Notes: generated by a model from the sequence alone, not told the origin. DNA of 6,276 bases from Alphaproteobacteria bacterium (GCA_030040495.1 JASHTP010000236.1:1-6276); one strand, 5' to 3'. Shown: positions 1 to 5,794, numbered from the stretch's first letter. Program-made: numbers and translations.

Positions 1-364
1 GGCCGCTTTGGACGAGCCGCGCGAAGAGCGCCAGCAGCAGCTGCCGGCCGAGCCCGGAACCCTGCGCGTCGGGCGCTACATAAAGGGTGTAGACCTCGCC
101 GGCGAAGTCGAAGGCGGGGTCGCGCTGCGGCCCGCAATTGCCGAAACCGAGCAGTCGCGCCGCCGGAGCAGCCGCTTCCGCGACATAGACGTCGCCCGGC
201 CGGTGGCGCAGGAAGCCGGCCCAGGAAGCGGCTTGACGCGGCTCGGACATGCCGAGCAGCACGCGGTCGGGCAGCATGCCGGCATAGGTCGCGCGCCAGG
301 TCTCAATTTCGATCTGGCCGATGGCGCGCGCATCGGCGAGCCTCGCCTGCCGGATGATGCTCAT
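1..364 (-). CDS. GNAT-family N-acetyltransferase, N-terminal part (runs off left edge)
   Basis: This would transfer an acetyl group from acetyl-CoA to an amine; the substrate cannot be read from the sequence. The 121 visible residues start MSIIRQARLADARAI, the usual first strand and helix of a GNAT fold, followed by ETWRATYAGMLP, a stretch common in GNAT proteins of the RimI-like/YafP-like type. The acetyl-CoA pyrophosphate-binding motif is seen near residues 94-110 (LYVAPDAQGSGLGRQLL), where Q101, G104 and G106 fit the Q/R-x-x-G-x-G/A signature. The ATG at 364 is supported by an SD-like AGGGGAA (plus-strand 370-376) five bases upstream. The C-terminal third lies outside the window. It is divergent from the DinB-family gene with a 113-base gap. 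The family call is firm, the substrate unknown. Confidence 0.88.
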   Translation of the reverse strand, partial: MSIIRQARLADARAIGQIEIETWRATYAGMLPDRVLLGMSEPRQAASWAGFLRHRPGDVYVAEAAAPAARLLGFGNCGPQRDPAFDFAGEVYTLYVAPDAQGSGLGRQLLLALFARLVQSG

Positions 365-388
365 GCCGCTTCCCCTGCTGCCGCCATC

Positions 389-394
389 ATAATA
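389..394 (-). promoter_or_regulatory. Possible -10 element (TATTAT) for the GNAT gene
   Basis: Read on the minus strand this is TATTAT, in an A/T island inside GC-rich DNA, 24 bases before the GNAT start codon, which leaves room for a short leader carrying the AGGGGAA SD. No convincing -35 hexamer lies 16-18 bases further upstream. The island is framed by an inverted GCCGCC (380-385) and GGCGGC (399-404). The same GCCGCCTT...TATTATGA pattern occurs upstream of the small lipoprotein gene. By eye only. Confidence 0.3.
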
Positions 395-477
395 GGAAGG
401 CGGCGAAGTTTCGACGGCATCGGTGCCGCAGCCGTGCGCTGGCTTTGCCCGCGGCGGGCCGTTAGAGTCGACGCGCC

Positions 478-975
478 ATGGCCGACGCCTATTTCAACCT
501 GCTCGCGCGCTACAATGCCTGGGCCAACGAGCGACTCTACGCCGCGTGCGCCGCGTTGGCCGAGAGCGAGCTCAAGGCGAAGCGCCGCGCCTTCTTCGGC
601 TCGATCCACGCCACGCTCAACCACATCCTGGTCGGCGACCGCCTGTGGATGAGCCGGCTCGCCGGCGGCACGCTGGTGCTGCCGCTCAACAAGATCCTCT
701 ATGAGAAGTTCGCGCCGCTGCGCGCCGCGCGGCGGGCGCAGGATGCGCTGCTGCTGGGGCTGGTCGACGGCATCGCCGCGTCCCGGCTCGACGAGCCGCT
801 CCACTACCGCAACACCAAGGGCGAGGATTTCGCCACGCCCCACCGCCTCGTGCTCGGCCATCTCTTCAATCACCAGACCCATCACCGCGGCCAGGTGCAC
901 GACATGTTGAGCCAGACCGCGGTCGCGCCGCCCGAGCTCGATCTGATCTATTTCGTGCGCCAGGCCGCGGGCTGA
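478..975 (+). CDS. DinB/YfiT-family four-helix-bundle protein (putative metal-dependent enzyme)
   Basis: This 165-residue protein has the length and layout of the DinB superfamily, four-helix bundles that usually hold a divalent metal with three histidines. It starts with FNLLARYNAWANERLY, the typical first helix. A helix near residues 44-61 carries LNHILVGDRLWMSRL with H48, and a late helix carries NHQTHHRGQVHDML, where H132 and H136 form the HxxxH pair. These three histidines are the expected metal ligands. Some relatives act as thiol-dependent transferases or isomerases (mycothiol, bacillithiol or glutathione linked), but nothing here fixes a reaction. It is cytoplasmic, with no signal peptide. 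The ATG at 478 matches the family N-terminus, although there is no clear SD before it. It is divergent from the GNAT gene and convergent with the secreted His/Trp/Tyr-rich protein. It is not the DNA polymerase called DinB in E. coli. Confidence 0.9.
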   Translation: MADAYFNLLARYNAWANERLYAACAALAESELKAKRRAFFGSIHATLNHILVGDRLWMSRLAGGTLVLPLNKILYEKFAPLRAARRAQDALLLGLVDGIAASRLDEPLHYRNTKGEDFATPHRLVLGHLFNHQTHHRGQVHDMLSQTAVAPPELDLIYFVRQAAG

Positions 976-976
976 C

Positions 977-1005
977 CCCGCGAGCGCTCGCGCCGCAAGC
1001 GCGGG
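977..1005. terminator. GC-rich inverted repeats between convergent genes, possible bidirectional terminator
   Basis: CCCGCG (977-982) and CGCGGG (1000-1005) form one inverted repeat, and a perfect 12-base palindrome GCGAGCGCTCGC sits at 980-991. The site directly follows the DinB-family stop codon and lies 32 bases beyond the stop of the convergent secreted-protein gene, so either gene could use it. There is no T tract on either strand, so an intrinsic terminator is only a guess. Confidence 0.25.
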
Positions 1006-1036
1006 AGCTGCTCGGAGCGGATTTGCCGCCGAACCT

Positions 1037-1393
1037 TCACCGCGCCGGCACCACCTGCCACGGCACCGGACAGGTCGGAACATAAGGATAATAGCTCTGC
1101 GCCGGCGGGCAGTAGTACCAGGCGGGGGCGCCCGGCGCGGCGTAGGGCGGCACATAGGGATCGGGGTAGGGGTAGATCGGCGCCGGGTAGAAGTACCAGG
1201 CCCCCCCGACCATCCACCACCAGCCGAGGCGGCCTTCATGGTAGCCATGGAACCAATGGCCACCGCGCCAATAGGCGAGATCGTGGTCGCGGAAGTGACC
1301 GATGTCGTGGTCGTGCCAATCGGCCAGCGCCGGCGACGCGGCACCGAACGCCAACGCTGCCGCGAGGGCGAGACCCAGTCCTTGGCGGAACAT
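1037..1393 (-). CDS. Small secreted His/Trp/Tyr/Pro-rich protein with C-terminal two-cysteine motif
   Basis: The 118-residue product has a clear Sec signal peptide (MFRQGLGLALAAALAFGAASPALA, cleavage probably after A24). The mature part begins with a His/Asp stretch (DWHDHDIGHFRDHD, 25-38), then an aromatic core with GWWWMVGGAWYFYP (57-70), a Tyr-Pro run (about 73-84), and a tail where C95 and C108 are spaced by SYYPYVP. I recall similar WYYC...YYPYV..C..PW tails in many short exported proteins of unknown function in Proteobacteria. Function is unknown; a periplasmic or surface role with possible metal binding by the His/Asp stretch is a guess. An in-frame ATG 12 bases further upstream exists, but ATG 1393 is preferred because GGAGG lies five bases before it. 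It follows the small lipoprotein gene with only two bases between stop and start, so the pair is almost surely one transcript. Confidence 0.82.
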   Translation of the reverse strand: MFRQGLGLALAAALAFGAASPALADWHDHDIGHFRDHDLAYWRGGHWFHGYHEGRLGWWWMVGGAWYFYPAPIYPYPDPYVPPYAAPGAPAWYYCPPAQSYYPYVPTCPVPWQVVPAR

Positions 1394-1395
1394 GC

Positions 1396-1581
1396 TTACC
1401 TCCAATGGTGATCCCAGCCATTGCCGAAGCCGAAGCCGACGACGACCGGCGGGCCATAATAATAGGCGGGCGGCGCATAGCCATAGCCGTAACCGTAGGT
1501 GGGCGGTGGCGGCGCGACGACGCAGCCACCCAGCGCGAGGAGTGCCAGCGAAGCGGCGGTGACGCGGAGAAATTTGCCCAT
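1396..1581 (-). CDS. Small Tyr/Gly/Pro-rich lipoprotein of unknown function
   Basis: The product has 61 residues. MGKFLRVTAASLALLALGGC is a compact lipoprotein signal peptide with lipobox LGGC (17-20), so C20 should be lipidated and the mature chain would be only 42 residues. It continues VVAPPPPTYGYGYGYAPP, then AYYYGPPVVVGFGFGNG, and ends DHHWR. Such low-complexity Pro/Tyr/Gly chains recur in tiny proteobacterial lipoproteins, and I know of no assigned function. Residue +2 is Val rather than Asp, which in E. coli would favour the outer membrane; whether that rule holds here is uncertain. The ATG at 1581 is chosen over an upstream start at 1644 because GGAGGT lies just upstream of it and because the signal peptide begins there. 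Its last codons TGG AGG and stop TAA supply the SD of the next gene. Confidence 0.8.
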   Translation of the reverse strand: MGKFLRVTAASLALLALGGCVVAPPPPTYGYGYGYAPPAYYYGPPVVVGFGFGNGWDHHWR

Positions 1582-1601
1582 CTCTGCACCTCCAGCGGTT
1601 C

Positions 1602-1617
1602 GAGAGCAGTCACTCTC
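1602..1617 (-). promoter_or_regulatory. Inverted repeat GAGAG-N6-CTCTC upstream of the lipoprotein pair
   Basis: GAGAG (1602-1606) and CTCTC (1613-1617) form a perfect 5-bp inverted repeat with a 6-base spacer. It lies directly downstream of a TATTAT (minus strand, plus-strand 1618-1623) that could be a -10 element, so it would overlap the start of the transcript of the lipoprotein/secreted-protein pair. It could be an operator or a small leader hairpin. No good -35 hexamer is visible. The evidence is position and symmetry only. Confidence 0.28.
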
Positions 1618-1668
1618 ATAATAAGGCGGCCGCCGGAATTTCATCCCCGGAGGGAGCGCGCCGCGCGA

Positions 1669-2646
1669 TCACCGGATCGTGACCACGACCTTCCCGGTTG
1701 ATTTGCGCGCCTTCAGCAGCTCGAGCGCCTCGCCGATGCGCGCCAGCGGCACGCGATGCGAGACGTGCGGGTTGAGCTTCCCTTCCTCGAACCAGCGGAA
1801 GAGTTGCTGATAGGACTCGCCCATCATGTGCGGCTTGTGATGGCGATAGGAGCCCCAGAAGAAGCCGATCACGTCGATGTTCTTGACCAGCACGAGATTG
1901 GCGGGGATTTGCGGGATGCGGCCGGCGGCGAAGCCGATGACGATGAAGCGGCCTTCCCAGGCGATGCAGCGCAGGCTCTTGTCGAAGGCGTCGCCGCCGA
2001 CGGGATCGTAGACGAGATCGACGCCGCGGCCGCCGGTGATCTCCTTGACGCGCTCGCGCAGATCCTCGCTGGTATAATCGACCAGATGGTCGGCGCCGGC
2101 GCGCTTGGCGACGGCGAGCTTCTCCGCGCCGCCGGCGGCGGCGATGACCTTGGCGCCCATCGCCTTGGCGATCTCGACCGCGGTGAGGCCGACACCGCCC
2201 GACGCGCCCAGCACCAGCACGGTCTCGCCGGGCTTCAGCCGGCCGCGCCAGGCGAAGGCGCCGTGCGAGGTGCTGTAGGCGACGGGAAAGCCGGCGGCGG
2301 TGACGAAATCCATGCGGTCGGGAATGCGATGGACGAGCGCGGCCTCGACCACCACCTCCTCGGCATAGCCGCCGCGTCCGACCGAGGCGAGCACGCGGTC
2401 GCCGGGCTTGAGGTGGCTGACGCCGTCCGCGACCTCGCGCACCACGCCGCCCACCTCCATGCCGGGGATGAAGGGCAGCGGCGGGCGGTCCTGATACTGG
2501 CCGGCGATGAGCAGGATGTCGGCGAAGTTGACGCCCGCGGCGTGAATATCGATGCGCACCGTGCCGGCGCGGAGCGGCGGCGGCGGCACCTCTTCCACCA
2601 CCAGCCGCTCCGGTCCGCCCAACTCCTTGCACAAGGCCGCGCGCAT
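1669..2646 (-). CDS. NADPH:quinone oxidoreductase-type, zinc-independent medium-chain dehydrogenase/reductase
   Basis: The 325-residue product is a full-length MDR-superfamily reductase of the quinone oxidoreductase branch, expected to use NADPH to reduce quinones or enoyl/enone compounds in the cytoplasm. The N-terminal GroES-like half includes AAGVNFADILLIAGQY (36-51) and PFIPGMEVGGVV (58-69), the typical QOR signature, and lacks the Cys/His/Glu residues of catalytic zinc. The Rossmann half carries the cofactor loop GASGGVG (147-153), then DPVGGDAFD (214-222) and the usual ending STGKVVVTI. The order and length fit the family well. The ATG at 2646 is preferred over a TTG at 2673 because the family begins MRAALC and a G-rich SD-like GGGGG precedes it. 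The true substrate cannot be read. It is divergent from the ialB-like gene across the heptamer palindrome, and the two-gene small-protein unit follows 87 bases downstream on the same strand. Confidence 0.93.
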   Translation of the reverse strand: MRAALCKELGGPERLVVEEVPPPPLRAGTVRIDIHAAGVNFADILLIAGQYQDRPPLPFIPGMEVGGVVREVADGVSHLKPGDRVLASVGRGGYAEEVVVEAALVHRIPDRMDFVTAAGFPVAYSTSHGAFAWRGRLKPGETVLVLGASGGVGLTAVEIAKAMGAKVIAAAGGAEKLAVAKRAGADHLVDYTSEDLRERVKEITGGRGVDLVYDPVGGDAFDKSLRCIAWEGRFIVIGFAAGRIPQIPANLVLVKNIDVIGFFWGSYRHHKPHMMGESYQQLFRWFEEGKLNPHVSHRVPLARIGEALELLKARKSTGKVVVTIR

Positions 2647-2674
2647 TTTTTGCCCCCGTTGTCGGTGGACCAAG

Positions 2675-2702
2675 CTTTAGCCAGTTTTCAGTTTTCAGTC
2701 AT
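2675..2702 (-). promoter_or_regulatory. Possible promoter of the quinone oxidoreductase gene, -35 inside the heptamer array
   Basis: On the minus strand, ATGACT (plus-strand 2697-2702) and CTAAAG (2675-2680) are separated by 16 bases and sit 28 bases or more before the ATG at 2646. They loosely resemble the alphaproteobacterial CTTGAC/CTATAT elements. The -35-like hexamer is made from the heptamer repeat itself. Matches are partial, so this is a suggestion. Confidence 0.25.
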
Positions 2703-2759
2703 CAGTGGTCGGTCGAGCTTCGCGCCACTGAAAACTGACCATTGAGAACTGACAACTGC
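2681..2759. repeat. 79-base palindrome built of 5 + 5 opposed heptamers (TCAGTNN / NNACTGA)
   Basis: The left arm is five consecutive 7-base units of the form TCAGTNN starting at 2681, 2688, 2695, 2702 and 2709. The right arm is five units NNACTGA starting at 2725, 2732, 2739, 2746 and 2753. Nine bases (2716-2724) separate them. Units 1, 5, 8 and 10 deviate by one base from the five-base core. Folded about position 2720, the cores pair in all five rungs (two G-T pairs and one end mismatch), while the two variable bases often do not pair, giving a helix with regular internal loops. It is A/T richer than its surroundings and sits in a divergent intergenic region. It could be a repeat element, an array of protein-binding sites, or an RNA hairpin. 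I cannot assign it to a named repeat family. Confidence 0.85.
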
Positions 2760-2761
2760 GC

Positions 2762-2790
2762 TTGGCGCCCCGCAGCTCATTGGTTATGGT
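2762..2790 (+). promoter_or_regulatory. Possible promoter of the ialB-like gene (leaderless arrangement)
   Basis: TTGGCG (2762-2767; CTTGGC if read from 2761) and TATGGT (2785-2790) are separated by 17 bases, four of six matches to each consensus hexamer. Transcription would start near 2797, which is the A of the ATG itself. This agrees with the absence of any SD before the gene. The -35 begins two or three bases after the heptamer palindrome ends. Confidence 0.4.
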
Positions 2791-2796
2791 TGCGCC

Positions 2797-3369
2797 ATGC
2801 AACGTTTCACGCTGCCGCTCGCCGGCCTTCTCACCCTCGCCCTCGCCGCCGCTGCCGTCGCGGCAACGCGCCTGCCGGCGGAGGGCAACCCGGCGCAGCA
2901 CGAGATCCAGGCGCCGGGCCAGAGCATCAACCGCATCGGCGGCGCCGAAGGCTGGGACGCCTACACCGACACGGTCAGGAACGCGAAGATCTGCTATCTC
3001 ATCGGCAAGCCGAGCAAGAGCGAGCCGGGCAACGCCAAGCGCTCGGCCATCTTCGCCAGCGTCACGCACCGGCCGAGCGAGAAGCGCTTCAACGAGGTGA
3101 GCTTCACCTCCGGCTATCTCTTCAAGGAGGGCTCGGACGCGGAGCTCGCCATCGACGGCAAGAAATTCTCGCTGTTCACCGACAAGGACGGCGCCTGGAC
3201 GCGGGACGCCGCGACCGACCGGGCGGTGGTGGAGGCGCTCGCCAAGGGCAAGCAGGCGATCATCAAGGGCACCTCGGCGCGCGGCACGGCGACGACCGAC
3301 ATCTATTCGCTCGCGGGCTTCTCCCAGGCGCTCGCCGCGATCGACAAGGCTTGCGGCGTCAAGCGCTAG
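2797..3369 (+). CDS. Invasion-associated locus B (IalB) family periplasmic protein
   Basis: The 190-residue product has a Sec signal peptide (about 1-22, ending AAAAVAA) and a mature domain that matches the IalB family, named after a Bartonella protein linked to erythrocyte invasion but widespread in free-living alphaproteobacteria, where its job is unclear. Visible family marks are W53, CYLIGKPSKSEP (66-77), VTHRPSEK (89-96), NEVSF...GYLFKEGS (99-113), DGKKFSLFTDKDGAW (120-134) and KGTSARGT (157-164). C66 and C186, the only cysteines of the mature chain, could form a disulfide. The ATG at 2797 begins the signal peptide; no SD precedes it and a promoter-like pair would start the transcript at this ATG. 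The gene is divergent from the quinone oxidoreductase and convergent with the esterase. The presence of IalB does not imply pathogenicity. Confidence 0.93.
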   Translation: MQRFTLPLAGLLTLALAAAAVAATRLPAEGNPAQHEIQAPGQSINRIGGAEGWDAYTDTVRNAKICYLIGKPSKSEPGNAKRSAIFASVTHRPSEKRFNEVSFTSGYLFKEGSDAELAIDGKKFSLFTDKDGAWTRDAATDRAVVEALAKGKQAIIKGTSARGTATTDIYSLAGFSQALAAIDKACGVKR

Positions 3370-3434
3370 CGGCGCGCAAGCGACACCGGACAGAGTCACG
3401 CCGAGACCGCAAGGCGCCGCCGCCCGGCCTCCGC

Positions 3435-4391
3435 CTAATCGGCGAAGACGCGGCGCAGATGCGCGGCCGACTGCGCGATCGCCCGGTCGGCGGCGGAGAT
3501 CGCGCCGCCCATGGTGAAGAAGCCGTGGATCATGCCGGGATGGAGATGGAAGCTCGCCTCGGTCCCGGCGGCGCGCAGCCGCTCCGCATAGTCGCGGCTC
3601 TCGTCGCGCAAGGGATCGCACTCGCCGACGATGACGATCGCCGGCGGCAGGCGCGAATGGTCGGGCGCCAGGATCGGCGAGGCGCGCCAGTCGGCATGCG
3701 CGGCGGGCGCGACGTAGTTGCCGCCGAACCAGGCCATGGAGTCGCGGGTCAGCAGGAAGCCCTCGGCATAATCCTCGTGCGACGGCCGGGCCAAGCTGAA
3801 ATCGGTGGCGGGATAGATCAGCACCTGGCCGCGCAAGGCGATGCCGGCGTCGCGCGCGAGCAGCGCGCTCACCGCCGCGAGGTTGCCGCCGGCGCTGTCG
3901 CCGCCCACCGCGAGGCGGCGGGGATCGAGGCCGAGGCCGGCGCCCGCCTCGGCGAGAAAGCGCAGCGCGGCGAAGCAATCCTCGACCGCGGCGGGGAAGC
4001 GATTCTCCGGCGCCAGGCGATAATCGACCGAGAGCACGGCGCAGCGCGCCTCGAGGGCGAGCTGGCGGCAGGCGGGGTCGTGGGTGTCGAGATCGCCGAT
4101 GCACCAGCCGCCGCCATGGAAGAAGGCGAGCACCGGCAGCGCCGCCGCCCCGGCCTCGCTTGGCCGGAAGAGCCGCGCGCGCAGCGGCCCGGCGGGGCCG
4201 GGAAGCTCGAGGTCGCGGGCGCTCACCGGCCATTCCGCCGGCTTGCGCGTGCGCCGGCACAGCTCGACGAACTGCGCCCGCGCCTGGGCCGGGGTGATCT
4301 CGGTGTAGGGGATGCGCCCGGCCAGCGCGATCATGTCGAGCAGCGCCTTGGCCTGGGGATCGAGGGTGACGCGGGCGGGGTCGAGGGCCAT
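3435..4391 (-). CDS. Alpha/beta hydrolase, hormone-sensitive-lipase-type carboxylesterase
   Basis: The 318-residue product would hydrolyse carboxylic esters, most likely short acyl chains, in the cytoplasm; no signal peptide is seen. The HSL (family IV) marks are all present: the oxyanion motif HGGGW (92-96), DYRLAPE (123-129), the nucleophile elbow GDSAGGN with S166, the acid D259 in GECDPLRDE, and H289 in MIHGF. These give a complete Ser-Asp-His triad. An N-terminal cap helix region (about 1-60) begins ALDPARVTLDPQAKALLDMIA, as usual in this family. The ATG at 4391 is chosen over a TTG at 4451, since the extra 20 residues are Pro/Arg rich and unlike the family; the SD is weak. It is convergent with the ialB-like gene (65-base gap without a clear terminator) and divergent from rlmN. 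The physiological substrate is unknown. Confidence 0.94.
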   Translation of the reverse strand: MALDPARVTLDPQAKALLDMIALAGRIPYTEITPAQARAQFVELCRRTRKPAEWPVSARDLELPGPAGPLRARLFRPSEAGAAALPVLAFFHGGGWCIGDLDTHDPACRQLALEARCAVLSVDYRLAPENRFPAAVEDCFAALRFLAEAGAGLGLDPRRLAVGGDSAGGNLAAVSALLARDAGIALRGQVLIYPATDFSLARPSHEDYAEGFLLTRDSMAWFGGNYVAPAAHADWRASPILAPDHSRLPPAIVIVGECDPLRDESRDYAERLRAAGTEASFHLHPGMIHGFFTMGGAISAADRAIAQSAAHLRRVFAD

Positions 4392-4476
4392 GGGCTCGGC
4401 CGGGGCTGGTTGCGGGCCGGCCAGAGTGCCGGGCCGAAGCGGCCGGCGCAACCGGAAAGCGGCGGCGGCCTTTTCC

Positions 4477-4505
4477 TTTGCGCCGGCGCCCGCCCGCCCC
4501 TATAT
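4477..4505 (+). promoter_or_regulatory. Possible rlmN promoter
   Basis: TTTGCG (4477-4482) and CTATAT (4500-4505) are separated by 17 bases. CTATAT equals the -10 consensus described for alphaproteobacterial housekeeping promoters (CTTGAC-N17-CTATAT). The predicted start near 4512 leaves only about five bases before the ATG at 4517, and no SD is present. Confidence 0.45.
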
Positions 4506-4516
4506 CTTGCGCCGTC

Positions 4517-5635
4517 ATGGAAACTTCGCCGGCCGCGGCCGAGACCCGCAAGGAGCTCGTCGGCCTCTCCCGCGCCGCGCTCGCCGCCGAGATGACGGCG
4601 ATGGGCGCCGAGCCTTTCCGCGTGCGCCAGCTCTGGCACTGGATCTACAACCGCGGCGTCACCGATATCGCGGCGATGACCACCTTGTCGAAGGCGTTCC
4701 GCGCCGCGCTCGCCGAGCGCTATGTCGTCGGCAGGCCGAGCGTCGCGCGCGCTCTCGCCTCGCTCGACGGCACGCGCAAATGGCTGCTGCGCTTCGCCGA
4801 CGGGCAGGAAGCGGAATGCGTCCACATCCCCGAGGAGGATCGCGGCACGCTCTGCGTCTCCTCGCAGGTCGGCTGCACGCTCACCTGCACATTCTGCCAC
4901 ACCGGCACGCAGCGCCTGGTGCGCAACCTCACCGCGGCGGAGATCGTCGGCCAGGTGATGCTGGCGCGCGACGCGCTCGGCGAATGGCCGTCGCCGCAGG
5001 ACGACCGCCAGCTCACCAACATCGTGCTCATGGGCATGGGCGAGCCGCTCTTCAATTACGACAACGTCGCCGCGGCGCTGAAGATCGTCATGGACCATGA
5101 GGGCCTGTCGCTGTCGCGGCGCAAGATCACGCTCTCCACCTCGGGCGTGGTGCCGATGATCCGGCGCTGCGGCGAGGAGCTCGCCGTCAACCTCGCCATC
5201 TCGCTCCATGCGGTGACCGACGAGCTCAGGGACGTGCTGGTGCCGATCAACCGGAAATATCCGCTGGCGGAGCTGCTCGAGGCCTGCCGCACCTATCCCG
5301 GCGCGAGCAACGCGCGGCGCATCACCTTCGAGTACGTCATGCTGAAGGGCGTCAACGACAGCCCGGCCGAGGCGCGCGCGCTGGTGCGGCTGCTCGCCGG
5401 CATTCCCGCCAAGGTCAATCTCATCCCGTTCAATCCCTGGCCCGGCGCGCCCTATGAGCGCTCGGGCGAGGCGGCGATCAAGGAATTCGCCGACATCGTC
5501 AACGACGCCGGCTACTCCTCGCCGGTGCGCACACCGCGCGGCGAGGACATCATGGCCGCCTGCGGCCAGCTCAAATCCGACAGCGTGAGGAAGCGCAAGA
5601 GCGCGCTGTCGGCGACGCCGGCCGAAGCGGGCTGA
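4517..5635 (+). CDS. rlmN: RlmN, dual-specificity 23S rRNA (A2503-C2) / tRNA (A37-C2) methyltransferase
   Basis: This radical-SAM enzyme adds a methyl group to C2 of A2503 in 23S rRNA and A37 of some tRNAs, tuning peptidyl-transferase centre and decoding. The 372-residue product has an N-terminal RNA-binding region (FRVRQLWHWIYNRGV, 34-48), the radical-SAM cluster motif CTLTCTFC with C120, C124 and C127, the GMGEPLFNYDNV segment (173-184), TLSTSGVVP (205-213), SLHA (229-232) and INRKYPL (244-250). C349 in DIMAACGQL corresponds to E. coli C355, the methyl-carrying cysteine, C113 to C118, and E100 to the catalytic E105, a steady offset of five to six residues. All key residues are present, so it should be active. 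The ATG at 4517 is chosen over an in-frame TTG at 4478 because it fits the family N-terminus and lies after a promoter-like CTATAT. There is no SD. It is divergent from the esterase and monocistronic as far as can be seen. Confidence 0.97.
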   Translation: METSPAAAETRKELVGLSRAALAAEMTAMGAEPFRVRQLWHWIYNRGVTDIAAMTTLSKAFRAALAERYVVGRPSVARALASLDGTRKWLLRFADGQEAECVHIPEEDRGTLCVSSQVGCTLTCTFCHTGTQRLVRNLTAAEIVGQVMLARDALGEWPSPQDDRQLTNIVLMGMGEPLFNYDNVAAALKIVMDHEGLSLSRRKITLSTSGVVPMIRRCGEELAVNLAISLHAVTDELRDVLVPINRKYPLAELLEACRTYPGASNARRITFEYVMLKGVNDSPAEARALVRLLAGIPAKVNLIPFNPWPGAPYERSGEAAIKEFADIVNDAGYSSPVRTPRGEDIMAACGQLKSDSVRKRKSALSATPAEAG

Positions 5636-5647
5636 ACGCGTCCGCAC

Positions 5648-5667
5648 GGGCGCGCGCGGCGGCGCCC
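5648..5667 (+). terminator. GC hairpin after rlmN, weak terminator candidate
   Basis: GGGCGC (5648-5653) and GCGCCC (5662-5667) can pair around an eight-base loop, 13 bases after the rlmN stop. The following bases are TCCGAAGATAAAAACCC, with A but no T tract on this strand, so it is not a classical intrinsic terminator. Confidence 0.3.
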
Positions 5668-5674
5668 TCCGAAG

Positions 5675-5745
5675 ATAAAAACCCGTTCACGAAAAAGATT
5701 TAATCGTGCGGTCATCGCCGCGTTAACCGACGCGCCCAACTTTAG
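5675..5745 (+). promoter_or_regulatory. A/T-rich upstream region of the Lpp-like gene with inverted repeat
   Basis: This is the only A/T-rich stretch in the 159-base gap before the lipoprotein gene, so its promoter is probably here. It contains CACGA (5688-5692) and TCGTG (5704-5708), an inverted repeat with an 11-base spacer around GATTTAA, and a palindromic GTTAAC at 5722-5727. TTTAAT (5699-5704) resembles a -10 element, but no -35 fits it at 16-18 bases. The exact promoter is not assigned. Confidence 0.3.
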
Positions 5746-5794
5746 CGAAGGCCGCGCGGCGCGGCGCCGCGCGGTGAACCAAGGGAGGCTCGAG

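Noticed and set aside
2647..2673. Longer N-terminus for the quinone oxidoreductase from TTG 2673.
   Set aside because: The family starts MRAALC, and a G-rich SD-like stretch lies just before the ATG at 2646.
2681..2759. Reading the palindrome as a rho-independent terminator.
   Set aside because: It lies between two divergent start codons, where no transcript needs to end, and no T tract follows either arm.
2681..2759. CRISPR array.
   Set aside because: The units are seven bases, contiguous and inverted about a centre; there are no spacers and no cas genes in the window.
3370..3434. Terminator or small RNA between the convergent ialB-like and esterase genes.
   Set aside because: I found no convincing stem or T tract in these 65 bases, only GC-rich runs.
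4392..4451. Longer N-terminus for the esterase starting at TTG 4451.
   Set aside because: The added 20 residues are Pro/Arg rich and unlike the family, and the ATG at 4391 gives the usual length of about 318 residues.
2695..4551. Very long open frames opposite or out of frame with known genes (2695-4551 minus, 2742-4595 plus, 4331-5647 minus, 1756-2745 plus, 361-1344 minus).
   Set aside because: They are low-complexity Arg/Ala/Gly/Pro-rich translations with no family features. They overlap genes with complete catalytic motifs; in DNA this GC rich, stop codons are rare in all frames.
5700..5726. CtrA-binding site (TTAA-N7-TTAA) upstream of the Lpp-like gene.
   Set aside because: The two TTAA copies are 19 bases apart rather than seven, so the known site is not matched.
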